64,000 nt of DNA, from positions 377,609-441,608 of the forward strand of contig JAOZIH010000001.1 of NCBI GenBank assembly GCA_026014545.1, read 5' to 3'. The DNA comes from Candidatus Bathyarchaeota archaeon. Lineage in GTDB: Archaea; Thermoproteota; Bathyarchaeia; Bathyarchaeales; Bathycorpusculaceae. This document shows positions 8,904 to 16,962 of this stretch, piece by piece. A model generated the notes under the pieces. It was given only the letters and a program-made list of their open reading frames with translations. It searched no databases and was not told the origin of the DNA. Position numbers and translations under genes: made by a program. The first letter of the stretch is position 1. Each line of letters starts with the position of its first letter.

Positions 8904-9392
8904 TTATTTTAGGTTTCTAACCTTCTCGTCTACCCGCTCAAGTTCCTTCTTCTTTTCCGCTTGATAGTTCACAACTTGTTTCTCCAAGTTTTCATCAGTA
9001 AGCGCCAAAATTTTTGCGGCTGCAATCGCCGCGCCCTCAGCCTCAACCGTAACAAGCGAGCCTATCCCGCTTGGAACTCGAAGCGACGAGAAAATGTCTG
9101 CGCCGCCGAACTTTTCCGAGTATGGCGGACAAGCGATAACAGGCTTGGATGTGTGTGCATCCACAAAAGCGCTCAGCGCATTGGAGCGGCCTGCAACGGT
9201 TATGTAAACGATTTTCTCCTTTTCATACTCCCTGAGAATTTCCATCACCTTTTCAGGTGTCTTGTGCGCCGAGGCAACGCGAAATTCGTAGTCTACTTTC
9301 AAAATTTTCAGAAACTTGGCTATTTCTCGGCAAAACTCTAAATCCCTTTCTGAACCCATCAGTATTACGGCTTTCCCGTTCACGCTTTTCAC
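8904..9392 (-). CDS. purE: AIR carboxylase PurE, class II
   Basis: A 162-residue protein that converts aminoimidazole ribonucleotide to CAIR. It has the PurE pattern GSERDLEFC and the active-site segment SAHKTPEKV. The middle reads AGRSNALSAFVDAHTSKP followed by VIACPP, which matches the class II form (as in animal PAICS) that uses CO2 directly, rather than the class I mutase that needs PurK. No purK is present in the window. The start is GTG at 9390-9392 with a modest ribosome binding site. It lies upstream of ppcA and the purC-purP operon on the same strand. Confidence 0.9.
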   Translation of the reverse strand: MKSVNGKAVILMGSERDLEFCREIAKFLKILKVDYEFRVASAHKTPEKVMEILREYEKEKIVYITVAGRSNALSAFVDAHTSKPVIACPPYSEKFGGADIFSSLRVPSGIGSLVTVEAEGAAIAAAKILALTDENLEKQVVNYQAEKKKELERVDEKVRNLK

Positions 9393-9473
9393 ACCGAACC
9401 TTGTTATGGCGCACGTCGGTAATTAATTTTTAGTGTTCAACTCAATTTAATGGCGGCATGCGCTAATTCAGGT

Positions 9474-9707
9474 TTATTCCAATTTCTTGCCTTTCATCTT
9501 TGTAAGAATAATAACCGCTGCCACATGGGAGCATCTTGCCTTTTTCAAGAAGCCTTCGCAGTTGCAACTAAGCTTTCCAGTATGGTCTTCAACCACTGTG
9601 TAAGTGCCATGGTCGCCAATAACGTTGTAGATTCCTGCTCCGATAGGTTCAACTCTGCGGCTTTCCACAAGCCGCTTAGCCTTCTCATAGAGCTTATCAA
9701 CAGGCAT
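9474..9707 (-). CDS. SWIM zinc-finger protein
   Basis: A protein of 77 residues with one SWIM domain, the zinc-binding pattern CxC...CxH: TGKLSCNCEGFLKKARCSH. SWIM domains bind DNA or protein partners, and free-standing archaeal versions have no assigned role. The ATG at 9705-9707 (MPVDKLYEKA) is taken as the start; in-frame ATGs at 9716 and 9758 would add 3 or 17 residues that look unrelated to the family. It stands alone between purE and a ferredoxin gene. Confidence 0.75.
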   Translation of the reverse strand: MPVDKLYEKAKRLVESRRVEPIGAGIYNVIGDHGTYTVVEDHTGKLSCNCEGFLKKARCSHVAAVIILTKMKGKKLE

Positions 9708-9830
9708 TTGACCACGCATCCAGTTTATGGAAACAAACGCAAACAGGATACCCAACAAATAAGTAATGCCGCAACAGCCTAATTAAGCGATGCATTCAGC
9801 CTTAAATAAAAATCTGTCCGGATACCCATG

Positions 9831-10292
9831 CTACTTCTGAGTTTTATACTTCTCAAGGTACCGCTCAACAGTGGGGAAAAGCTCGCTTACGCGTCTTAAA
9901 CGTTTCTTCGCGTTAATTTTCTCCGCAAGCTTCACAAACGCGCGTGGCTTACTGAAACGTTCTGTAGTGCCGTCTTCTCGTTTTCTCTCAATTTTTATGC
10001 AGTCGTCAACCATGCAGCTGAGCACGCATGCACCACAGTAAACGCATAAGTCATCTGTGATGCCGACTTCTCCAGTCTTCCAGTACAACGCGTTGGTTGG
10101 GCATGCCTTGATGCATAGCTTGCATTCCACGCCCCAGCATGTCCGCTTGTCAATGCTTATGCTTCCTTCTGGGAAAAATTCTTTTATGCCTAAAGAAGAC
10201 AAAAGTTCGGTTCTCTGCTTCTTTTTCGCTTTTTCTCCGCTTTCAGATAAGAGAAGGAATATGTCAAAATTTGAGGAGCTTTTTTCAGGCAT
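9831..10292 (-). CDS. 4Fe-4S dicluster ferredoxin-like protein
   Basis: A 153-residue protein. The centre carries two cysteine clusters, CWGVECKLCIKACP and CVYCGACVLSCMVDDC, of the 2[4Fe-4S] ferredoxin type, although the first cluster has five residues between its first two cysteines instead of two. The N-terminal 45 residues are charged (GEKAKKKQR) and the C-terminus is a basic helix. It is probably a soluble electron carrier or a subunit of an oxidoreductase. No partner enzyme is adjacent, so the redox partner is unknown. Confidence 0.8.
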   Translation of the reverse strand: MPEKSSSNFDIFLLLSESGEKAKKKQRTELLSSLGIKEFFPEGSISIDKRTCWGVECKLCIKACPTNALYWKTGEVGITDDLCVYCGACVLSCMVDDCIKIERKREDGTTERFSKPRAFVKLAEKINAKKRLRRVSELFPTVERYLEKYKTQK

Positions 10293-10446
10293 TTGAAGGT
10301 CATCATCAACTCATTTGTAGTTTACAGTTTATAATGCTCATGAATTATAATTACTTATCTGGATTCAAAGGCTTAAATCACCGTGCAATACCACTGAACA
10401 AAGTGCTTATAACCAAGAGATGTGCTTTACCAGTTTGTGAATAAAA

Positions 10447-10629
10447 ATGTGCGAATTTAATGTTATCTTGAATGGGAAAACCCTTTTCAAAGACGTGGTC
10501 TACGCCAAAGCTGAAGGCACAACTGTCACTGTAAAAAGTGTGCTGGGCGAAACGAAAGAATTCAAAAACTGTAAAATCGTTGAAGTCGACGTGAACTCGA
10601 CAAGGCTGGTTCTGGCAAGTTTTAGCTGA
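10447..10629 (+). CDS. CooT-like small nickel-binding protein
   Basis: A 60-residue protein beginning MCEFNVILNG, the hallmark of the CooT family, in which the N-terminal Met-Cys binds Ni(II). The rest is a small beta-barrel-like domain (VTVKSVLGETKEF, RLVLASF). CooT is a nickel chaperone for carbon monoxide dehydrogenase in Rhodospirillum, and many archaea have short homologues without a proven partner. No CODH gene lies nearby. The gene is monocistronic, with a TATA-like TGCTTATAACC about 40 bases upstream. Confidence 0.7.
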   Translation: MCEFNVILNGKTLFKDVVYAKAEGTTVTVKSVLGETKEFKNCKIVEVDVNSTRLVLASFS

Positions 10630-10763
10630 AGCGCCATGAGCGCGTGTCATCTTTTTACGCTGGTAAGCTTCAATGCGCTGTTGCTCGCTGATTGGCGAAT
10701 GTGTTAAATTGGTTCTGCAATACTTAGTTTAGCATGCTGTCAAAGTTTAGCTGAGTGAGAGAT

Positions 10764-10976
10764 ATGCAGAAACTCGTAAGGCTTAGCATTGCGATAGGTG
10801 GCTTCCTCATGGTATCAGGCTTAATTTTGACAGGCGCAATTTTCCTCGTTTTGTTGGGCATAATAGACGTAACCGCCTTTACAAACCAGGCAACAGAGGC
10901 TTTGCTGGCTATGCTGTTCCTTGCAATTGGTATAGCAGACTTGACCGCGGGGCTGATTCTTCTACTACGGAGATGA
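10764..10976 (+). CDS. Small two-helix membrane protein (permease-linked family, copy 1)
   Basis: About 70 residues that form two hydrophobic helices joined by a short loop (LGIIDVTAFTNQATE), ending in AGLILLLRR. An ATG at 10764 or a GTG at 10755 may be the start. The helix pattern and the ending resemble the next small gene, the small gene at 12776, and the last 69 residues of the APC permease between them. Short spacing (7 bases) to the next gene indicates an operon. Function is unknown; an accessory subunit of the permease is plausible. Confidence 0.65.
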   Translation: MQKLVRLSIAIGGFLMVSGLILTGAIFLVLLGIIDVTAFTNQATEALLAMLFLAIGIADLTAGLILLLRR

Positions 10977-10983
10977 GTAAAGA

Positions 10984-11199
10984 ATGGATAAGAGGAAAAT
11001 CTCGAAAGTGGTTGGCTTGGCACAAGCCAGCGTAGGCGTCGCAGCGATAATTTTTGCCTTCATTTTTTTCTATAACATTTTTGGTTTGCAGGGAGTTTTA
11101 GATGCTTCTGAAACTCACGTTAGACTCTACCTGTGGGTGCTCATCATCTTTGGCTTATTATCTATCATAAGTGGTCTGCTTCTTTTCTATGAACAATAA
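10984..11199 (+). CDS. Small two-helix membrane protein (copy 2)
   Basis: A 71-residue protein with a basic N-terminus (MDKRKISKVV), two transmembrane helices, a loop containing GVLDASETH, and the ending SIISGLLLFYEQ. It is the second of three small genes of similar plan around the APC permease. It ends only 16 bases before the chosen permease start, so co-translation is likely. No annotated domain is recognised. The similarity to copy 1 is in pattern and ending rather than strong identity. Confidence 0.65.
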   Translation: MDKRKISKVVGLAQASVGVAAIIFAFIFFYNIFGLQGVLDASETHVRLYLWVLIIFGLLSIISGLLLFYEQ

Positions 11200-11215
11200 G
11201 CAAGAGTTGAAATGC

Positions 11216-12688
11216 ATGACCGAACCGCACTTGAAAAGGAACCTTGGGCTTATCCGCACAACAATGCTCGGCGTAGGCGGCTCGCTTAGCGCCGCGAACT
11301 TTGTGATAATAGGCGAAGCCGCGGGAATGGCAGGCTACGCCATCATCCCCATCGTCATTGTCTGCGGCATTATAAGCCTCTTAACAATGTTCAGCTACGC
11401 TGAGTTGGGCACGGCAATTCCGCTGGCAGGTGGCGAATACACGTTTTCCAAAGTAGCCTACGGCGGCTTCATAAGCTTTCTCACAGGCTGGTTTGAATGG
11501 CTCAGTAACATGTTTTACACTGCGTTGTCAGCCATAGGCTTCGCTTACGTGGTTTCTTACCTTTTTCCACAGATTAATATACCGTTAACTGCGGTAGTAG
11601 TAGTAGCAGTCTTCACTATCATCAATTTGATGGGCACAAAAGAAACCGCAACCGCAGAAACCATCATAACCCTAATGGTTCTCGCCATATTAGGCATATT
11701 CGTAGTAGGCGGCTGGTCCTTTATGCAAGGCGCCCCTACAGAGCAGTCCGCATCGCCTATAGGCTTACTTGGCATCTTCGCCGCCACCGCATACCTATTC
11801 GAGCTGTACTTGGGCGCGGAGGCTGTTGCAGCAGCGCAGGCCGAAGTGAAAAATCCAGGAAAAAACATCCCACGTGCAATAGTGTTGTCAGCGGTGATTT
11901 TGATGGCGCTTTACACGAGCGTGGTAGTTGTCGCAGTAGGCATTGCTCCGCCAGAAGTTCTAAGTCATCAAGCGTCGCCAATTGCGTATGTTGCGGAACA
12001 AGCCATGGGGCCGTCTGGCGCAGTTTTGGTTACAATAGGCTTGGCGATTACAGGTTTGGCGGCGACCAACGAGGCGATTATGGCGCAGTCGCGTGTGCTC
12101 TACGCCATGAGCAGAGACGGCTATTTGCCTAAGGGGCTTTGCAAAGTGCATAAGCGCTATTGCACACCTTATGTTGCCATCATGATAAGTGCAATTTTCA
12201 CCGCGATTTTTGCAGCAACGGGATTAGTGAACTTTGTGGTTTACGCCGTTAACCTCGGCTTCATAATCGGCTTCTCCATTGTTAATCTGGCGGTGATTAG
12301 GCTTAGAAAAATGGCGCCGCATTTGAAAAGACCATTCAAGGCGCCACTTTATCCGCTAACACCCATAGCGGGGATAACTGCCTCAATTTTTTTGGCGCTT
12401 TTCATAGAGCCTTCCGTGTTAATTTTAGGCTTTGAAGTCATCATTGTTGCACTCGTGGTCTACTACATCAGAATGGTTGGCTATCACCGCATTCGAATAG
12501 CATTTGGAGGAATAAGCTTGGGGTTAGGCGTTTGTGTATGTTTCACAGCGTACTTATTGGCCGCAGGCACAATCGTTCTGCAGGGTGCTCCGCGAGGATT
12601 GACAACTCTAGCTTTCGCTGTGCTCTCAATTGTAGGCGCAATTCAAATTATAGCTGGCGTATTAAACCTGCTTGCACCAGATCATTAA
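11216..12688 (+). CDS. APC-superfamily amino acid permease with an extra C-terminal two-helix module
   Basis: A secondary transporter of amino acids or polyamines. The first helix has the unwound motif GVGGSLSAANFVIIGEAAG, followed by AELGTAIPLAGGEYTF, both typical of the APC family, and twelve helices can be traced to about residue 420. A further 69 residues (12479-12688) add two more helices, ending AIQIIAGVLNLLAPDH. This tail resembles the separate two-helix proteins encoded just before and after. The start is uncertain: ATG 11216 gives MTEPHLKRNLG, and ATG 11189 would overlap the previous gene. Substrate cannot be told from sequence. Confidence 0.85.
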   Translation: MTEPHLKRNLGLIRTTMLGVGGSLSAANFVIIGEAAGMAGYAIIPIVIVCGIISLLTMFSYAELGTAIPLAGGEYTFSKVAYGGFISFLTGWFEWLSNMFYTALSAIGFAYVVSYLFPQINIPLTAVVVVAVFTIINLMGTKETATAETIITLMVLAILGIFVVGGWSFMQGAPTEQSASPIGLLGIFAATAYLFELYLGAEAVAAAQAEVKNPGKNIPRAIVLSAVILMALYTSVVVVAVGIAPPEVLSHQASPIAYVAEQAMGPSGAVLVTIGLAITGLAATNEAIMAQSRVLYAMSRDGYLPKGLCKVHKRYCTPYVAIMISAIFTAIFAATGLVNFVVYAVNLGFIIGFSIVNLAVIRLRKMAPHLKRPFKAPLYPLTPIAGITASIFLALFIEPSVLILGFEVIIVALVVYYIRMVGYHRIRIAFGGISLGLGVCVCFTAYLLAAGTIVLQGAPRGLTTLAFAVLSIVGAIQIIAGVLNLLAPDH

Positions 12689-12775
12689 AGGAGTAACGGC
12701 GCTCGATGGCGGCAGTAAATTTCGGTTTCAGCAAACTTTAATATAACTAATGGCACCCTACTGTTTTGGGATTGC

Positions 12776-13078
12776 ATGAGGCGCAAACGTAAGAAATCTT
12801 ATATTAACTGTGAACCGCCAACAATTGATGTAGATAACTTGGTTATTGATACTACTCGTAAGGAGCGCTTTCAAATTTTTGAAGCCTTGGCTTCGATTCG
12901 AAAACACCTTAGCGCCTTATTGCTTTTATCAGGGACACTAGCAACAGTCTTTTTTGTGCAATACTTGATGAAAATTCAAGTGTTTTCTTCTCCGTTAAGC
13001 CCTATTGTGCTGGTCGTTATCGTTGTCTTAGGCGTGATTAACATTATTGGCGGCTTACTTTTGCTTGGTTCAGAATAG
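12776..13078 (+). CDS. Small two-helix membrane protein (copy 3)
   Basis: A 100-residue protein with a basic start (MRRKRKKSY), about 40 hydrophilic residues, then two helices ending INIIGGLLLLGSE. The ending matches the other two small proteins and the permease tail. A TATA-like element (TTTAATATAAC, about 40 bases upstream) suggests its own promoter, but it follows the permease by only 87 bases. Function is unknown. The longer N-terminal domain, which would face the cytoplasm if the basic start is inside, distinguishes it from copies 1 and 2. Confidence 0.6.
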   Translation: MRRKRKKSYINCEPPTIDVDNLVIDTTRKERFQIFEALASIRKHLSALLLLSGTLATVFFVQYLMKIQVFSSPLSPIVLVVIVVLGVINIIGGLLLLGSE

Positions 13079-13617
13079 TATTTCTGCTTTTTCAACAAAC
13101 ATAAGAGCAATGGTTGACTAGTTTATTAATGCAAAACTGAAGTGTTAAGGCGCTAAAAGAGGTTCGATTGCTAAGTTGAGTCTAAGCCCGAACGCACAGC
13201 ATTGCCCAACTGACTTCTAACTAACTGCCCTCATCCCCTGCATTTGATGTAATCGCTTGTAAGGGACGTGAACAGCCAGTTGATGCGTCAGCTGTTCTTT
13301 GCCGATGCGCTCCAGCCTGCTCCCCAACTTAGCAATTATAGTAAAGCGCTTTTATCCCATATAAAGTTGTTTGAACAAAAGCGCACCAAATTTAATTTTA
13401 TGCGGCATGATTTTTTGACAAAAACGCAGAAACTGTTGAATGATGTTTTAAATTAGCTAATTAGAATGATGGAGCATATTTAAATTCTGAAAAGGGGAAA
13501 CAGCGCGCTGCTTATGGTGCTGAGCGCTTTTTGGGTTTATATATCGTAACAGCTAAACATATTGTCTGAATTCCAAAGTAAATGCGGCATCCACAGCAAT
13601 TGGTAAGGAAGCGGCAG
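13079..13617. other. Non-coding gap with a hairpin and a promoter
   Basis: No convincing gene is present; a 62-codon frame at 13268-13456 has no ribosome binding site or recognisable domain. A short hairpin (arms AGCGC at 13502-13506 and GCGCT at 13524-13528) is followed by a T run and may be a terminator. A clear TATA box, TTTATATAT at 13537-13545, probably serves the gene starting at 13618. Confidence 0.4.
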
Positions 13618-14283
13618 ATGAATAATAAGGAAAGATTCGAACAGGATTTGAACGTACTGCTATCTCGCCTAATAGTTGGCGTTGAGAAAGAAGTGGCAGA
13701 TAAGCTCACAGCGCTTAAGGATTGGCTGGTAAAGCTGCAAATGGAGAATGTTGTTAAGATTAACCATTCGGTGATGGAGCTTGTATGCGCCAAACACCTC
13801 ATTCTGAAGGGCTATGAGGTGCAGCTTGAACATCGGCTTAGCGACATCTTAACATGCGACTTGTACTCCGTGAAAGGCTACGGCAACCTCATAGTGGAGA
13901 TAGAAACAGGCTTTATCCCGCCGGAATATGCGCTGTGCCCTTTAACCTACACTTCAGCGCGCTTAGCCAGCAAGATAATCAGGTATAGTAGTTTCGCAGG
14001 CAAATTTGCGCTGGGCATGCCGCCTCATTATGTTTTGCCGTTTCCACGTACATTAGCTAAGCCGCCGAGACACAGAACGGCGGAGGAAATAGCCGCGATA
14101 AAAAAGCTCTGTGACATGTATTACCAGAATCCTCCAGTTACAGAAGAGGAGATATGCAATGCACGCATACAGGAAATTTACATTATCGACGTTGATGGAG
14201 CAGAAGCTTACGAGATTGACCCGCAGGCTTATATGCGCCGCGCGTTAAGTCGCGGGCTCATCTTTGATTATTCGCAAATTTAG
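13618..14283 (+). CDS. Conserved archaeal protein, possible PD-(D/E)XK-type nuclease fold
   Basis: A 221-residue protein from the ATG at 13618, which has GGAAG 6 bases upstream. The first 60 residues are a charged helix. The core MELVCAKHLILKGYEV followed by SDILTCDLYSV and NLIVEIETGF has the helix, Asp, then Glu-x-Glu spacing seen in restriction-endonuclease-like folds. A Pro-rich strip (PPHYVLPFPRTLAKPPRH) and a helical C-terminus follow. The GIY-YIG gene begins 22 bases after its stop, or overlaps it if an earlier start is used, so the two may be co-translated. The nuclease reading is an inference; no catalytic activity is known. Confidence 0.55.
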   Translation: MNNKERFEQDLNVLLSRLIVGVEKEVADKLTALKDWLVKLQMENVVKINHSVMELVCAKHLILKGYEVQLEHRLSDILTCDLYSVKGYGNLIVEIETGFIPPEYALCPLTYTSARLASKIIRYSSFAGKFALGMPPHYVLPFPRTLAKPPRHRTAEEIAAIKKLCDMYYQNPPVTEEEICNARIQEIYIIDVDGAEAYEIDPQAYMRRALSRGLIFDYSQI

Positions 14284-14305
14284 CCGCTTAGGAAAAGGGA
14301 CCGCC

Positions 14306-14572
14306 GTGCCGTTTTACGTTTACATACTTCTATGCGAGGATGGTAGCTTCTACACGGGTTACACCAAAAACATAGATATGCGAATAGAGCTTCATGCAAG
14401 GGGCAAAGGCGCTCGATATACGAGGATGCATAGGCCTGAACGCATTGCTTACGTTGAAGTTTTTGATTCGCGAGCAGAAGCCATGCGACGCGAAAGGGAG
14501 ATAAAGAAGATGACGCGCCAGCAGAAGCTTGACTTGATTAATTCGCGAAATCCAGATGCGCAGCGTGCTTAA
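14306..14572 (+). CDS. GIY-YIG nuclease-domain protein (UPF0213 type)
   Basis: A protein of about 88 residues with a complete GIY-YIG core: VPFYVYILLCEDGSFYTGYT, then RGKGARYTRMHRP and EAMRREREIKK. The family cleaves DNA through a Tyr/Arg/Glu site; small single-domain members (YhbQ-like) are probably structure-specific nucleases. The GTG at 14306 with GGAAAAGGG upstream is the better start, although the frame is open from 14264 inside the previous gene. The neighbour also looks nuclease-like, which hints at a DNA-repair pair. Confidence 0.8.
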   Translation: MPFYVYILLCEDGSFYTGYTKNIDMRIELHARGKGARYTRMHRPERIAYVEVFDSRAEAMRREREIKKMTRQQKLDLINSRNPDAQRA

Positions 14573-14580
14573 GGGAAAGC

Positions 14581-15102
14581 TTGATTACACTGCTGCTACT
14601 AATTAGGTTTTGGCATGAGATTTTGAGGGCGAAAAAGAAAAAGACATGGGTAGAAAAGCTGAATGATAGCAAGGGGCTTCCCAAAGTTGAGAAAATCACC
14701 GAAAAAATGAGTAAACGCTGGGGCACAGGCACGTTGGTTATTCCCGCGCCAATTGAAGTGGATGAGCTAATGAGAAAAGTGCCTTTGGGGAAACTTGTAA
14801 CAATTAATGAGATTCGTGCGGCGCTCGCGAGGAGGCACGGCGCCACCATCGGTTGCCCATTGACAACGGGCATATTTGCGTGGGTTGCTGCACACGCCGC
14901 GGAGGAGCGCGCGCAAAGAGGCGAGAAGGATATTACGCCTTATTGGCGCACTTTGAAGGCTGGTGGAGTTTTGAATGAGAAATATCCTGGTGGCGTTGAA
15001 GCGCAGAAGCAATATTTGGAAAGTGAGGGGCATACGGTAATTAGGAAGGGTAAAAATTTTGTAGTTTTGAATTTTGAAAAGTCGTTAGCTCAAATTGTTT
15101 GA
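14581..15102 (+). CDS. MGMT-like (alkyltransferase DNA-binding domain) family protein
   Basis: Up to 173 residues. The conserved block runs KTWVEKLNDSKGLPKV, KRWGTGTLVIPAPIEVDE, LVTINEIRAALARRHGATIG and CPLTTGIFAWVAAHAA, then ITPYWRTLK. This matches a widespread archaeal and bacterial family annotated as MGMT-like, in which a winged-helix DNA-binding domain is kept but the classical PCHR acceptor motif is not present; a Cys-Pro pair (GCP) stands near that place. Whether it repairs alkylated DNA or only senses it is unknown. The start is uncertain: TTG 14581 has AAGGGAAAGC upstream, and the conserved part begins about 20 residues later. Confidence 0.65.
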   Translation: MITLLLLIRFWHEILRAKKKKTWVEKLNDSKGLPKVEKITEKMSKRWGTGTLVIPAPIEVDELMRKVPLGKLVTINEIRAALARRHGATIGCPLTTGIFAWVAAHAAEERAQRGEKDITPYWRTLKAGGVLNEKYPGGVEAQKQYLESEGHTVIRKGKNFVVLNFEKSLAQIV

Positions 15103-15273
15103 GTGTAAATTGGCGGTGTGGATGCAGGGGTTTTGTATTTGTGTTGAACGGGTAAACAACAATATTTATTAAGACGTAATATTCCAGATGAAATTGGAAG
15201 ATTACCTCTTGTAACCAAACCCGTCACTACATAATCGCCACTAAAAATACACAAGAGATTAAAGGTGTTTAGA

Positions 15274-15435
15274 ATGGTGGAGTACGTTAGGGGAAGTCAA
15301 ATGGACAAATGGCACTGGTGCAAAAACTGCACACAATACCCCTTATACATTTATCAGAAAACAACCAAAGAGCCGCCTTCTAACCTCTGCGAACAATGCA
15401 AAACAAAAGAATACAATAGAACATGCAAATGTTAG
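15274..15435 (+). CDS. Short zinc-ribbon protein
   Basis: A 53-residue gene. The product has two CxxC knuckles (WCKNC and LCEQC) separated by 20 residues, aromatic residues (DKWHWCKNCTQYP), and a Cys-Lys-Cys end. The start is ATG 15274 with AAAGGTG six bases upstream, and an AT-rich TATA-like element lies about 100 bases upstream. Small treble-clef or zinc-ribbon proteins like this occur widely in archaea, but none with this pattern has a known role that I can name. It ends 52 bases before the converging HAD gene. Confidence 0.6.
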   Translation: MVEYVRGSQMDKWHWCKNCTQYPLYIYQKTTKEPPSNLCEQCKTKEYNRTCKC

Positions 15436-15487
15436 AAAACAGGTCTCAGAAAAAATTAGCAACAAAAAACAAAGGGGTACGTGTGCT

Positions 15488-16777
15488 TCAAATCGGCACA
15501 AGCAGCATCAGCGCCAAACCCGTGCATAACGGAATCAAAACGTTATCATTCACCGGTAAGGGCAGACTTTCCACAGCCATAGCAACGAAGGCACCAACAA
15601 ACGCCAGCACTGGCGGTACAAAAATAGATCCCGCCAGAAAGGCAAAAAAGAAACCGAAAAGTGAACCCTCCAATGTCTTGCCTTTATTAAACGGTAAAGG
15701 CGTTTTCGAGAGAAGGTTACCGAATAGCGAGGCAGCACTGTCGCCTAACGCGAATATAGCGATGGCGGCGCTACTTACTTGAAGAGGAAACAGCAGCAAC
15801 GCTAATAGTATGCCCATGGCGAAGTATAACGGAGCAGCGGCGAACTCGTGTAACTCCGCTTGTGATACGGCATTCTGTGTTATTGCCCCCACGACGGGCA
15901 GATTTTTTCTATTCAATCGTGCAAGCTCAGAAAGCGCATAAAGCCCGCTCACCGCGCAAATCAGCAATACAACAGGAAAAACGCCAAGTAATCCTGCGAG
16001 AACTGGAACAAAAAAACCACAAGCGTGAATAAGCTCGCGGAGCACGTCGTTTTTTGATGGCAACGCTCGCTGCTTCGGAGCACCATCGATTAGCGGCAGC
16101 ACACTAGATAGGCTGCCGGTTACAACCTCATCAGCGTTCAAGCGCAATGCAAAGTCTGGGTTATAGCCTATCTTCAGCGTTCCAGAAAGAAACATTGGCA
16201 AGTTGTTCCTATCATCCGCAATCACCGCACAATCTTTCGGGGTGAGCCTCTCTGCGGCAAGTATCTGCGATAGCACGTTGCGTTTTCCATCAACCTCTAT
16301 AACTTCACCCCAAATTTCCCCTGTCAACTTGCCGTCGTTAACGCCGACTTCAATGCCAAAAGCGTAATCTGCACCAAACTTGCTGGCTAATTTCTTAACG
16401 AGAAACATGGGCAGCCCGGAACTTATCAGCGCGATTTTGCAGTTACGCGCCTTAAGCTGAGAAAAAACAACGTCCACATTGGGCTTCAAGGGGATTTCGT
16501 CAAAAATTTGTGCAAGCTTTTCCACTTCTAAGCCCTGCATGATGCGGAATATACGTTGCAAAGTCGATTTTAAAGTAAGAATCCCTATCTCGTAGAGAAA
16601 ACCAATAAAAATCACTTTCAGCAGCTGCGAAACACCCAAGCTTTTGACGGCATCGAAGATAAATCGGTTTTTGGGAACAAGCACGCCTTCAACATCGAAA
16701 ACCACGAGCCGCGGTTTGCTATCGGGCAACTTCAGTCTTTGCTCCCATTTCGCTGTGACTTGCGTTATGAACTGCAT
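15488..16777 (-). CDS. HAD phosphatase fused to a polyprenol/diacylglycerol-kinase-like membrane domain
   Basis: A 429-residue two-part protein. Residues about 20-225 are a SerB-like HAD phosphatase: nucleophile motif FDVEGVLV (Asp28, with Glu30 in place of the usual second Asp), ISSGLP, a GKRNVL lysine, and ADDRNN. Residues about 245-429 are a multi-helix membrane domain with ALGDSAASLFGN, KGKTLEGSLFGF and a final LPVNDN. These motifs belong to the CTP-dependent kinases of the SEC59/DGK1/VTE5 family. The fusion pairs a phosphatase with a lipid kinase and may control the phosphorylation state of polyprenol or geranylgeranyl lipids. It stands beside the mannosyltransferase cluster, whose lipid carrier could be the substrate; that is inference. 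Confidence 0.75.
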   Translation of the reverse strand: MQFITQVTAKWEQRLKLPDSKPRLVVFDVEGVLVPKNRFIFDAVKSLGVSQLLKVIFIGFLYEIGILTLKSTLQRIFRIMQGLEVEKLAQIFDEIPLKPNVDVVFSQLKARNCKIALISSGLPMFLVKKLASKFGADYAFGIEVGVNDGKLTGEIWGEVIEVDGKRNVLSQILAAERLTPKDCAVIADDRNNLPMFLSGTLKIGYNPDFALRLNADEVVTGSLSSVLPLIDGAPKQRALPSKNDVLRELIHACGFFVPVLAGLLGVFPVVLLICAVSGLYALSELARLNRKNLPVVGAITQNAVSQAELHEFAAAPLYFAMGILLALLLFPLQVSSAAIAIFALGDSAASLFGNLLSKTPLPFNKGKTLEGSLFGFFFAFLAGSIFVPPVLAFVGAFVAMAVESLPLPVNDNVLIPLCTGLALMLLVPI

Positions 16778-16962
16778 AGAATAATGCTTTATGTCCTAAA
16801 ATGAGTTATTGTACTCAAGGCTTAACAGTGCACGCCGCGCTTGGAACAGCATTAAATGCAAGCAAAGTGCGGGCAAAAAGCAATTTTATTTAGCACTTGT
16901 GAGTAAGAAGGGAGAGGGCGATATCCATCGACGTACTGCTCAAAAGGCGTGAAAGCGCCGCC

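Noticed and set aside
3902..9465. GGCGGCATGCGC occurring upstream of two small genes (near 3902 and 9453)
   Set aside because: A 12-base match in a GC-rich, GCGC-rich genome is too short to count as a repeat family.
13268..13456. A 62-codon open frame on the plus strand
   Set aside because: No ribosome binding site, no domain and low-complexity composition; it lies in a non-coding gap.
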